Of a DNA stretch of 64,000 nt, positions 27,762 through 34,962 are shown piece by piece. Numbering within the stretch: the first letter of the stretch is position 1; each line of letters begins with the position of its first letter. This DNA is from an uncultured Algimonas sp. GTDB taxonomy: Bacteria; Pseudomonadota; Alphaproteobacteria; Caulobacterales; Maricaulaceae. A program made the position numbers and the translations under genes. Where the stretch lies: positions 1 through 64,000 of the forward strand of contig NZ_CANMJB010000004.1 of assembly GCF_947498175.1 (NCBI RefSeq). The letters are read 5' to 3'. The notes beneath the pieces are model-generated. The model worked only from the letters and a program-made list of their open reading frames with translations, did not search any database and was not told where the DNA came from.

Positions 27762-27947
27762 ATGGCTTTTAGAGAATTGAGTGCAGATGATATGAAGGCC
27801 GTATCCGGCGGTAATCCAGCTCCAGGTCAGTCTTGGGTCGATTATTTGGAGAAGAAATTCCCATTGGGTGAATGGCATAATGGATCTTTCTATCCAAATG
27901 GAGTGCCCGGAAATATCGCTCAGGGTCCGAATTCAACCGGCCATTAA
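27762..27947 (+). CDS. Double-glycine leader peptide (bacteriocin- or signal-like precursor)
   Basis: A 61-residue peptide. Residues 1-17 (MAFRELSADDMKAVSGG) form a textbook double-glycine leader: an ELS..DM..VSGG pattern ending in Gly-Gly, the site cut by C39-peptidase ABC exporters. The predicted 44-residue core is rich in Gly, Pro, Asn, Trp and Tyr, ends NSTGH, has no cysteine and is not strongly hydrophobic. The start at 27762 is fixed by a strong AAGGAG; an upstream in-frame GTG is ignored. The gene has its own promoter and terminator and lies in AT-rich DNA, suggesting transfer. No exporter or immunity gene is in the window. The alternative is a secreted signalling peptide. Confidence 0.68.
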   Translation: MAFRELSADDMKAVSGGNPAPGQSWVDYLEKKFPLGEWHNGSFYPNGVPGNIAQGPNSTGH

Positions 27948-27961
27948 AACCGTAATTTGTC

Positions 27962-27996
27962 TTGATCGAAGGTGTCTCAGCACCTTCGATCAATTC
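27962..27996 (+). terminator. Strong terminator of the double-glycine peptide gene
   Basis: TTGATCGAAGGTG (27962-27974) and CACCTTCGATCAA (27981-27993) are a perfect 13-bp stem with a 6-base loop, followed by TTCCTGGTTTT. It lies 14 bases after the stop codon. Confidence 0.75.
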
Positions 27997-28062
27997 CTGG
28001 TTTTGGCTAATCCATATCTATTGAGCCCTTAATCTGTCAGGCCCTTCTGCAGTCGTGATGGA

Positions 28063-28445
28063 TCATGGACGTCCAGCCGGCTCGGTCTTCGCTTTAGCGG
28101 CCCAGATCATCCCCATCTCGGTCGGCCAGAACCCGAACCGCGCAAGGCCCGACGGTATCTCGGCATTGAAGCCTTTAGCGCCCTCCGCCGTGTCGGACAC
28201 GTCGGCCCGCTTGCCATAGGGTTGCCCGCCGTCGCTGGTGAACGACCAGAAGGCAGGGACCTTGTCCGCATTCAGGCCGTAATGCGCGATCTCGGAGTAG
28301 GTCTTCTTCTCTTGCTAATGTCCCAGTCCGCCTACAGGCGGATGAATTTGCCGTCCGAAATCGGCTCATAGTGCCGGATGCACTCCACTCGACCCATAGG
28401 CGTATCAGGGTCTATCGCCAGCCATCGTCCGATAAAGGAGTGCAT
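28063..28445 (-). pseudogene. Broken gene for a small unknown protein (third gene of a decayed ArsR operon)
   Basis: From the ATG at 28445 the frame reads MHSFIGRWLAIDPDTPMGRV and on to KFIRL, then hits an in-frame TAG at 28332-28334. Past the stop the same frame gives ADWDISK. After a one-base shift it continues as KKTYSEIAHYGLNADKVPAF, FWSFTSDGGQPYGKRADVSD and FWPTEMGMIWAAKA to a TGA at 28063. Joined together this is a coherent protein of about 125 residues with repeated aromatic strands, probably a small beta-barrel. The family name is not recognised. One nonsense and one frameshift mutation make it inactive. Confidence 0.7.
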
Positions 28446-29030
28446 GACCCCAGCTTGCCCCGGCCCTCTTTCCACTGTTGCACCCTTCTGCGTTCCCCCG
28501 CTTTGCAATACCGCCAGACGCTCTCTGTATTCATCTTCCGCTGTTTCATGGCGGACAAGAAAGTTGGGCGCGAGCCGGTATGACAGGCGGCATTCCAGCC
28601 GTTCCAGATGCGTCTGCCACCCGGCGGCTGCCCCGACCCTGTCTCCGGGACGCGCAAGACGTTCATGCACCAGTCCCAGATTGGTGCCGTCGCCGGCCGG
28701 AGTGAGCGTGATCGTGACGAGCGAGTCTTGCGAACTCTTCTCCCCCGGCCATTCGAGCGCCAACTTGCGATATTCCCATGTGTTACGACGCGACCCTCGA
28801 AAGCGGCCGTGTAGGCAGTGGACGATGCGCCGTCCGGGTAGGAATTGCCAAAAGCCTCCGGGTCGAACTTGAATTGGACACGGCCGCCCTCGCGTGGCTC
28901 GACCAATCCCCAGCGTAGTCACTCCTCCGCGTTTTTCGTCCTCGACGAGGAATCGCCAGGCCGTCATCGGCGGAGCCGACAGGTGTCGCCGGAAGACCAA
29001 CCGGCTTGCGTCGACCGTTTATGCTTCATG
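28446..29030 (-). pseudogene. Broken SRPBCC / AHSA1-type gene
   Basis: Pieces of an activator-of-Hsp90-like START-domain protein are spread over two frames. They are VFRRHLSAPPMTAWRFLVED, then in another frame VEPREGGRVQFKFDPEAFG and YTAAFEGRV, then back in the first frame TWEYRKLALEWPGE, SLVTITLTPAGDGTNLGLVH and LERL. The original start was probably the ATG at 29030, directly after the ArsR stop, which is also out of frame. At least three frameshifts are needed to restore it, so it is not functional. Such SRPBCC genes typically sit downstream of an ArsR regulator, as here. Confidence 0.75.
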
Positions 29031-29040
29031 GTCCCGGCCC

Positions 29041-29307
29041 TTAATTCGCATGGCGTATCACGGCGTCGTCCAGTGACTCCAGCCGGTCCGACCAGAAGAC
29101 GGCGTAGCAGTCCAGTCAGTCGCGCATTTCTGCCATGGGTCTGGGGTCGAGCGTGAAGACCTGCTGCCGCCTCTCCATGCGCCTGTGGATGAGCTGGGCC
29201 TTGACGAGCACACCGACATGTTTGGACGCTCCGGCAAAACTCATGTCCAGAGGGTCCGCCAGCCTTGAAAGCAAGACGAGTTCGGTATTCGGAATTCGTT
29301 CAACTAT
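29041..29307 (-). pseudogene. Broken ArsR-family regulator gene
   Basis: The minus strand reads VERIPNTELV, then LADPLDMSFAGASKHVGVL and VFTLDPRPMAEMRD, then a TGA, then LDCYAVFWSDRLESLDD. This is an ArsR helix-turn-helix regulator of the type paired with SRPBCC proteins. The start codon has changed from ATG to ATA (29305-29307). Roughly 25 residues of the N-terminal helices are missing. An internal stop (TGA) follows MAEMRD. Three separate lesions make inactivity nearly certain. Confidence 0.75.
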
Positions 29308-29325
29308 ATGGTTGAATATTCAACC
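29299..29325. promoter_or_regulatory. Relict ArsR operator palindrome
   Basis: TTCAAC (29299-29304) and GTTGAA (29311-29316) flank TATATG, the dyad that overlaps the start codon in ArsR-SRPBCC operons. It merges with a second perfect palindrome, GGTTGAATATTCAACC (29310-29325). The operator survives although the gene is dead. Confidence 0.6.
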
Positions 29326-29363
29326 GGAAAGCTGAACGACTATTCCCAGCATGAAGGTCCGGA

Positions 29364-29966
29364 CTATTGCCGATCTCGCCATTCGGCGTGGCGGCTCGCC
29401 ATCAGCAGGCTGACGCGGTAGGATTGCTCCTCGGCCATTTCGGCCATGATGACACCGGCGCGGGCACTGTCGATCTCGCGCAGGAAACCGGCAGCGAACG
29501 CTGGGTCCATGCGGTTGAAGATGGCGGCGGCCTTTTTGGGCTTCATGGTCGAATACATGTCGACCAGATGGGTGATGTCCTCATTGGCGGTCACGTCCAG
29601 CCGGTCGGTCATGGCTTGGAGTGTGTCGCGCGTGGCCTGCAGGTCTTCCAGTCGCGTTTGCAGCGTCGTTTCCAGCGCTTCCAGTTCGGCTTCGCGCTGG
29701 TCCAGCCCGGTGGCGCGGTCCAGCAAGGCCTTGTGGCGCGGCTCGAACGCGGCGACGAGCGCCGGGGTCAGGCAGGCCTGTTTCGGATCGGCGGCGGTCT
29801 TCGGAGTCTTCGCCCCGGATATGTCGGGGCTGGGGGCGGCGTCCGTCTCTGCAGCCGGGGCGTCCAGCTCGGCGGCATCATCGGCGCCGGGATTGAGGGC
29901 GGCGACTTCGAGCGCGCCGAAACCGGCGAAACCCAAGGCAAGGACGATCAGGATGGAAGATTTCAT
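29364..29966 (-). CDS. motE: MotE-like flagellar motility protein (MgtE intracellular-N-like domain)
   Basis: A 200-residue protein with an N-terminal signal or anchor (about 1-25), an Ala/Asp/Pro linker with one cysteine (about 65), a coiled coil (about 80-125, REAELEALETTLQTRLEDL), and a C-terminal helical domain with YSTMKPKKAAAIFNRMDPAFA, the MgtE-N-like motif of MotE. In rhizobia MotE is a periplasmic chaperone that stabilises MotC. Its start overlaps the DUF6468 stop by 4 bases. A MotC-like candidate lies at 43962. Confidence 0.78.
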   Translation of the reverse strand: MKSSILIVLALGFAGFGALEVAALNPGADDAAELDAPAAETDAAPSPDISGAKTPKTAADPKQACLTPALVAAFEPRHKALLDRATGLDQREAELEALETTLQTRLEDLQATRDTLQAMTDRLDVTANEDITHLVDMYSTMKPKKAAAIFNRMDPAFAAGFLREIDSARAGVIMAEMAEEQSYRVSLLMASRHAEWRDRQ

Positions 29967-30517
29967 GCCACGGTCCTCGACGGTGCGGGCTCACCCGTTT
30001 CCGCGGCCGGTGTGGGGTCTGTCCCTGACATGTCCGTCCCTGGAATGGGCTCCGTGCCCGGCTCAGCTGTCGCTTGGGGCACGACGGTCGGCATGGCCAT
30101 GTTCAGGCGTTTCAGGTCGGCCATGACTTTCAAAAGGCCTTCGGTCGTTTTCAGGGCCTTGCGCCGCGCGTCCGGCACGGCCACGTCGATGACGTCGTTC
30201 AACAGGGCGGTGGCGCGTTCGGTCTCAATGACCTTGGCGGTGGCGCGGTCCATGGCGGTTTCCAGCCGGTCGGACCGGGTCTCGGCGTCGGCCAGCAGCC
30301 CCTTTATCTCCTTGATCGATTCGAACAGTTCCGTGCGCGCCGTGCTGGCGGCCGCATGAGTGCGCTCGATGGCTTCCGTCAGCGTCACGATCGACGCGCC
30401 GACCCCGCTCTTGAGGTTGTTCAAACGCTTGAGCCGATGCGACAGCATCCAGCAATAGAACGCCGATGCCGCGCAGAGCGCGATCAGCAGAACGTCCTTT
30501 ATGAATTCGATCTCCAT
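29963..30517 (-). CDS. DUF6468 flagellar-locus membrane protein
   Basis: A 184-residue protein with one N-terminal membrane helix (about 6-24, FIKDVLLIALCAASAFYCWML). A long coiled-coil region (30-140) includes LNNLKSGVGASIVTLTEAIE, which marks the DUF6468 family of alphaproteobacterial flagellar clusters. The Pro/Thr-rich tail is disordered. It lies between fliL and motE, 16 bases after the fliL stop. Role unknown; stator or basal-body association is plausible from context. Confidence 0.78.
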   Translation of the reverse strand: MEIEFIKDVLLIALCAASAFYCWMLSHRLKRLNNLKSGVGASIVTLTEAIERTHAAASTARTELFESIKEIKGLLADAETRSDRLETAMDRATAKVIETERATALLNDVIDVAVPDARRKALKTTEGLLKVMADLKRLNMAMPTVVPQATAEPGTEPIPGTDMSGTDPTPAAETGEPAPSRTVA

Positions 30518-30533
30518 GGCGCCCCCCGGGCCT

Positions 30534-31058
30534 TTAGCTGGTCAGTAGAAAGTCGGTGATGAGAACGTCCGCGACCACGTCTTGGCCGGCCACGACGCGC
30601 GCCCGGTGGACAAGCGCCCGTTTGAGGCGGACATGAAAACTGGGATCGGACAATTGCGCCGGATCGAGCGCCCTTAGATATGTGGTGAACACGTCGCGCA
30701 GTCGGGCCGCGTCGATTTCGGTCGTGTCGTCCCAGACCTCGATGGCCAGCCCGATGCGCAGCGTCTGCCCCTTGGGCCCGGCCGTCAGCACCATCGTGTC
30801 CAGCGCCAGCGTGCGGGCGGGCTCGGACGGCGTCCAGTCCGCGGAATGGGTCGCGGCGGTCGGGGCCGGGGCGGGCGCCGGAGGCGGGGCGGGCGGTTCG
30901 CCCATGAACCAGCTGGCCCCGAAGGCGGCGGCGAACACAAGGACCGGCGCCAACACGGCGAGGATCAGCCCGCCTTTGCTTTTTCCAGAGCCTTTCCCGG
31001 ACGCATCGCCACTTGCGGGCAGCGCCGGGTCGCCTTTCTTTTTCTTCAGCAGGGCCAT
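30534..31058 (-). CDS. fliL: Flagellar basal body-associated protein FliL
   Basis: A 174-residue inner-membrane protein: basic cytoplasmic N-terminus (ALLKKKK), a membrane helix (about 30-48), a Pro/Ala-rich linker (PPAPPPAPAPAP) and the periplasmic FliL domain ending DVVADVLITDFLLTS. FliL associates with stators and raises torque. The ATG at 31058 places the basic residues first, as in the family. It is divergent from fliF across a region containing a CtrA-like box. Confidence 0.87.
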   Translation of the reverse strand: MALLKKKKGDPALPASGDASGKGSGKSKGGLILAVLAPVLVFAAAFGASWFMGEPPAPPPAPAPAPTAATHSADWTPSEPARTLALDTMVLTAGPKGQTLRIGLAIEVWDDTTEIDAARLRDVFTTYLRALDPAQLSDPSFHVRLKRALVHRARVVAGQDVVADVLITDFLLTS

Positions 31059-31135
31059 GGTCGGTGATCGGTCTTTCTGCGCGGGCATACCGCGAACGAG
31101 GTTAACAGCTCGGAAACCGCTTTGGGCGGTTACGG

Positions 31136-31150
31136 TAAACACTAGATTAA
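31136..31150. promoter_or_regulatory. CtrA-like box between fliL and fliF
   Basis: TAAA-N7-TTAA (31136-31139 and 31147-31150) differs at one position from the CtrA consensus TTAA-N7-TTAA. It lies 64 bases before fliF and 78 before fliL, so it could serve both operons. Other TTAAC copies lie at 31112. Confidence 0.5.
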
Positions 31151-31213
31151 CGAATTGGGTTCTAAGGCTGAATCGCAAGGGGTGTGCAGGATGCACGATC
31201 AAGCGAGTTCAGG

Positions 31214-32893
31214 ATGAATCCGATTGCAATATTGCGGTCCATGTCGATGCGGCAGAAGGTCGTCACCGCCGCGTCGGTGCTGGCGACGCTGTTCCTGCTC
31301 GTCCTGATCGGCCAGCAGGTCTCCAAACCGACCCTGTCATTGCTTTATGCCGACCTGGAACCGCAGACGGCGGGTGAAATCATTGCGCGACTGGACAATC
31401 TGGGCGTCGATTACCGCGTCCAGGGCGGAGCCATCTATGCGGATGCGTCGCGTCGCGACAGCCTGCGACTCGAACTCGCCCGCGACGGGCTGCCGCGCCA
31501 AGATATGGTCGGCTACGAATTGTTCGACAATCTCAACAGCTTCGCCATGAGCTCGGACATGTTCGACACGGCCTATTGGCGCGCCAAGGAAGGCGAACTG
31601 GCCCGCACTATCCTGGCCATGCCGACCGTTCGCGCTGCGCGCGTGCATATCGGGCAGGGCTCGGGCCGCGGCCTGACGGCCCGCCGCCAGCCTTCCACCG
31701 CCTCCGTCACGCTCACCTCCGAACCCCCGATCGACGGCCGCCGCGCCCAGGCCGTGCAATATCTCGTCGCGCTCGCCGTGCCGGGACTGAAGCCCGAAGA
31801 CGTCGCTGTGATCGATACGCGCGCCGGGCTGCTGGCCGGACCTGGCCTGGACGACCGCAGCGCGCCGGATGCAACCGGCGAACTGGGCCGCGCGGCCGCT
31901 TTGAAATCCGAATTGCTGAACCTGCTCGAAGCGCGGGTCGGCCCCGGCAATGTGCGGGTCAATGTCGCGTTGGATGTGGAAACGGAAACGGTCAACCGGA
32001 CCGAGCGCCGTTTCGATCCCGACGGGCAGGTGCTGCGCTCCACGACGATCTCGGACCGGACCGGCCAGAGCGACGGCACGACCGGCGCGGTGACGGTCGC
32101 CTCCAACCTGCCCGAAGGCGCGGGCGGGGGCGGCAATTCGTCCAGCGAGTCCAGCGAGACGACCGAGACGACGCGCTACGAGATTTCCGAAATCCTGACC
32201 ACGACCGAAAGCCTGCCGGGCAAGGTGACGCGCATGAGCGTGGCCGTGCTGCTTGATCATGTGCGCAACGTGGCCGAGGACGGCACGATCACCTACGCGC
32301 CGCGCGCAGAGGAAGAACTTGCCACCTTGCGCGATCTGGCGAGTGCGGCCGCCGGTCTGGATACGCAGCGCGGCGACGTGCTGCGCGTGGACACGCTGGC
32401 TTTCGACCGGCCCGAAGCGGGCGAGATGGTCGTCCCGCCCGGAACGATGGACCGGTTCATCGAATTGCATGGCGGCCGCCTGGCGCAACTCTCCATCCTC
32501 AGCCTGCTGGCGCTCGGTCTGGGTTTCCTCGTCGTGCGGCCCTTGCTGCGCGCTTCGCGCGGCGGCGTGGTGGACCCGCCCGGCGCCGTGGCGGGCGGGG
32601 CGCTGGAGCCGATGAGCCTAGGCGGCCTGCCGGACCTGAGCGGCGCGGGCGGCGGCATGCCGACCTTGGCCGAAATGGGCGGCATGGACGGGATGGGCGG
32701 CATGAACGGGATCGGCATGGATGGCGGCGGGCTCGGCCTGCCCGAACCCGACCCGCGCGCCGAACTGAACGAAGCCGTGGAAGGCGGCGTGGACGACGCA
32801 GCCGCGTTGCTCGCCAGCTGGCTCGACACGGAGCGGCCGGCCGCTCCGTCGTCCGACGCCGCACTGTCTTCCAACGAGGGCCTGGCAGCATGA
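31214..32893 (+). CDS. fliF: Flagellar MS-ring protein FliF
   Basis: A 559-residue protein that forms the MS ring in the inner membrane. An N-terminal membrane helix (about 15-35) and a C-terminal one (about 428-448, ILSLLALGLGFLVVRPLL) bracket the periplasmic ring-building motifs, with YADLEPQTAGEI, QDMVGYELFD and LARTILAMPTVRAARVHI. The cytoplasmic tail contains a Met/Gly-rich linker (EMGGMDGMGGMNGIGMDGGG) before the conserved FliG-binding helix (AAALLASWLD). It leads a fliF-flbE-fliN-fliP-fliG operon. Confidence 0.93.
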   Translation: MNPIAILRSMSMRQKVVTAASVLATLFLLVLIGQQVSKPTLSLLYADLEPQTAGEIIARLDNLGVDYRVQGGAIYADASRRDSLRLELARDGLPRQDMVGYELFDNLNSFAMSSDMFDTAYWRAKEGELARTILAMPTVRAARVHIGQGSGRGLTARRQPSTASVTLTSEPPIDGRRAQAVQYLVALAVPGLKPEDVAVIDTRAGLLAGPGLDDRSAPDATGELGRAAALKSELLNLLEARVGPGNVRVNVALDVETETVNRTERRFDPDGQVLRSTTISDRTGQSDGTTGAVTVASNLPEGAGGGGNSSSESSETTETTRYEISEILTTTESLPGKVTRMSVAVLLDHVRNVAEDGTITYAPRAEEELATLRDLASAAAGLDTQRGDVLRVDTLAFDRPEAGEMVVPPGTMDRFIELHGGRLAQLSILSLLALGLGFLVVRPLLRASRGGVVDPPGAVAGGALEPMSLGGLPDLSGAGGGMPTLAEMGGMDGMGGMNGIGMDGGGLGLPEPDPRAELNEAVEGGVDDAAALLASWLDTERPAAPSSDAALSSNEGLAA

Positions 32894-32943
32894 CCGCGCT
32901 GCGCCGAGACATGGAAGGCCCGTACATGGAAGGCCCGTCATGA
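32890..32943 (+). CDS. 17-codon mini-ORF linking fliF to flbE
   Basis: The ATG at 32890 overlaps the fliF stop as ATGA, and its own TGA (32941-32943) overlaps the flbE start as ATGA. It would encode MTALRRDMEGPYMEGPS. It contains two tandem copies of ACATGGAAGGCCCGT (32909-32923, 32924-32938), each with a GGAAGG ribosome-site core. It may be a translational-coupling relay rather than a functional peptide; a chance ORF is possible. Confidence 0.4.
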   Translation: MTALRRDMEGPYMEGPS

Positions 32944-33530
32944 GCGATATCGTCCGCCTGCACGCCCCGCCGTTCGAACCGGCGGCGCCGACCTCGTTGA
33001 AGGCCTTGCACCGCCCGCTGGTCGCGCCCGACGCGTCGCATTGCGAGGCCCATTGCCGCCCCTGTCCGGCCTGCCGCGCCGCGCAGGCCGCAGAGGTCGA
33101 CGCCGCATCGAAGATGTCCGCAGACCTCGGCCTGCGCCTGTCGCAACTGGTCGAGGACGCGCTGGCCCAGCATGTGGCGCGGCTCGAAGCCGAACAGGCC
33201 GAACTGGTGGCGACCATATTGCGCGGTCTGCTGCCCGCGCTCGGCGATGCGGCCTTGCGCTCTGCGCTGGCCGAAGAACTGTCGGCGGCGTCACAGCCGC
33301 TGCGATCCGCGACGCTGCGCTTGCGCAAACCTCCCGGTCTCGATCTCGGACCAATCCCGGAAGGCGGACGATTGCAGATCGAAGACGATGCGTCGCAACC
33401 GATGCACACTCTGTCGCTGGCCGACGGAGACGCCGTCACCACGCTCGACGCGCAGGCGCTGATCGACGCCTGCGCGTCGCGCCTGGGCGGCCGTGATCCG
33501 GCTCCCTTTTCCGCAGAGGCATCCCAATGA
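32940..33530 (+). CDS. flbE: FliH-like flagellar export regulator (FlbE)
   Basis: A 196-residue protein in the position of fliH/flbE after fliF. A low-complexity N-terminus with a cysteine cluster (HCEAHCRPCPACRAAQ, about residues 34-49) precedes a helical segment (about 60-100, LSQLVEDALAQHVARLEAEQ) and a small C-terminal domain like the FliH V1/V0-E fold. FliH binds and restrains the export ATPase FliI. The assignment rests mainly on context and helical pattern; sequence similarity is weak, as is usual for FliH. It overlaps fliN by 4 bases. Confidence 0.65.
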   Translation: MSDIVRLHAPPFEPAAPTSLKALHRPLVAPDASHCEAHCRPCPACRAAQAAEVDAASKMSADLGLRLSQLVEDALAQHVARLEAEQAELVATILRGLLPALGDAALRSALAEELSAASQPLRSATLRLRKPPGLDLGPIPEGGRLQIEDDASQPMHTLSLADGDAVTTLDAQALIDACASRLGGRDPAPFSAEASQ

Positions 33531-34165
33531 CCCACGATACGCCGCCCGACGCCCCCGAATTGCCTGAGCTGCCCGACATGCCGGCCATGGACGTCCCGGA
33601 TTTGGGCGGTCCGGGTCCGGATGCTCCGGCCATGGATGCCGCGCCGCTCCCCGACCTTCCGGCGCTCGACATGCCGGGCGGCGAGCTGCCCGCCATGGGC
33701 GGAGAAATGGGCGGCGGCATGCCGGACATGGGCGAGGGCATGGCCGGAAACATGGATGCAAACATGGATGCAAACATGGGTGGAGATCTGCCCGCACTCG
33801 ACAGCCCGGCGCCCGATCTGCCGCCTCAATCGCCGCAATTGCCACCTCTGGACGCCGCAGCGGCGGACGCGCCGGTGCTGGAGCGCCGCGAGGATGCGGG
33901 CGGCGCCAAGTTCAAGCGCTCCATCTATGCCCTGCCCGTGACCGTGGACGTCGTCATCGGCCGGGCGCGCCCGACCGTGACCGAATTGCTCGACCTCGAC
34001 GAAGGCAGTCTGCTGGCGCTCGACCGCGGGGTCGAGGACCCGGTCGATCTGTGCGTGGACGGCCGCGTCATCGCGCGCGGCGAATTGATGGAAATGGAAG
34101 ACGGAAGCGGCATCGGCGTGCGCATCACGCAGGTCGTGGACGTCGCCGAAGACGTCTTCGGGTGA
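33527..34165 (+). CDS. fliN: Flagellar motor switch protein FliN with a long N-terminal extension
   Basis: A 212-residue protein. The C-terminal 85 residues are the SpoA/FliN domain (YALPVTVDVVIGRARPTVTE, GSLLALDRGVEDPVDLCVDG, VIARGELM) that forms the lower C ring. The first 120 residues are a Pro/Met/Asp/Gly low-complexity extension with repeats such as LPDMPAMDVPDL and NMDANMDANMGG; E. coli FliN is 137 residues. A 12-bp DNA repeat (33748-33783) encodes the NMDA units. Its stop overlaps the GTG start of fliP. Confidence 0.9.
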   Translation: MTHDTPPDAPELPELPDMPAMDVPDLGGPGPDAPAMDAAPLPDLPALDMPGGELPAMGGEMGGGMPDMGEGMAGNMDANMDANMGGDLPALDSPAPDLPPQSPQLPPLDAAAADAPVLERREDAGGAKFKRSIYALPVTVDVVIGRARPTVTELLDLDEGSLLALDRGVEDPVDLCVDGRVIARGELMEMEDGSGIGVRITQVVDVAEDVFG

Positions 34166-34962
34166 GCCTGGCCCGGCTGGCATATGCGGCCGCGCTAGGC
34201 GGCCTGACGCTGTGGTTCGCGCCGGACGTGCTGGCGCAGGTCGCGCCGAACGTGCCCGATGCGCCCACGGCATCCGACGCGGCCGAAGCGCTGCGTAACG
34301 GCGTGGAACAGGTGACCGACGCACCGGTCGCGCTGGACGTTTCCATCGTGCAGCTCTTCCTGCTGGTGACCGTGCTCAGCCTTGCGCCGGGTCTGGCCAT
34401 GATGATCACCTGCCTGCCGCTGATCGTGATCGTGCTGTCCTTCTTGCGCCAGGCGCTGGGCCTGCAGCAGACGCCGCCCAATTCCATGATCATGGGTCTT
34501 GGCCTGATCCTGACATTTTTCATCATGGAGCCTGTCTTCGCCCAGAGTTGGGACGCCGGAGTGCAGCCCTACATGGACGGCGTGCTGGACGAGACAGCCG
34601 CTTTCGACATGGCGATCGAACCGTTCCGCGCCTTCATGAGCGGGCGCGTCGAAGCCGACACGATCCAGCGCCTGGCCGACAGCCTGCCGGGGCGCGAGTG
34701 GGCGCCGGGCGAAGAGCCTTCGCTCGGCCTACTGACGAGCGCCTTCATGCTGTCGGAGATCAAGACGGCTTTCCAGATCGGCTTCGCCATCTTCCTGCCT
34801 TTCCTGGCCATCGATCTGGCTGTCGCGTCGGTCCTGATGGCGATGGGCATGATGATGGTGCCGCCGGCGGTCGTCTCGCTGCCCTTCAAGCTCGGCTTCT
34901 TCGTGCTGGCCGACGGGTGGCTGAAGATCACCGAAGCCCTGTTGCAGGGATACGCCTTATGA
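34162..34962 (+). CDS. fliP: Flagellar export gate protein FliP
   Basis: A 266-residue polytopic membrane protein of the export gate. It has a signal-like N-terminal segment (LARLAYAAALGGLTLWF), and membrane helices at about 55-85 (LFLLVTVLSLAPGLAMMITC), 95-115, 200-225 and 235-260. FliP signatures include LGLQQTPPNSMIMGL, LSEIKTAFQIGF and FLPFLAIDLAVASVLMAMGM. The GTG start at 34162 overlaps the fliN stop (GTGA). FliO, normally upstream, is absent. Confidence 0.93.
   Translation: MSLARLAYAAALGGLTLWFAPDVLAQVAPNVPDAPTASDAAEALRNGVEQVTDAPVALDVSIVQLFLLVTVLSLAPGLAMMITCLPLIVIVLSFLRQALGLQQTPPNSMIMGLGLILTFFIMEPVFAQSWDAGVQPYMDGVLDETAAFDMAIEPFRAFMSGRVEADTIQRLADSLPGREWAPGEEPSLGLLTSAFMLSEIKTAFQIGFAIFLPFLAIDLAVASVLMAMGMMMVPPAVVSLPFKLGFFVLADGWLKITEALLQGYAL

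Noticed and set aside
28175-28369. Small minus-strand ORF in the decayed cluster
   Set aside because: It is the wrong frame of the broken third gene; the meaningful reading needs a frameshift in another frame.
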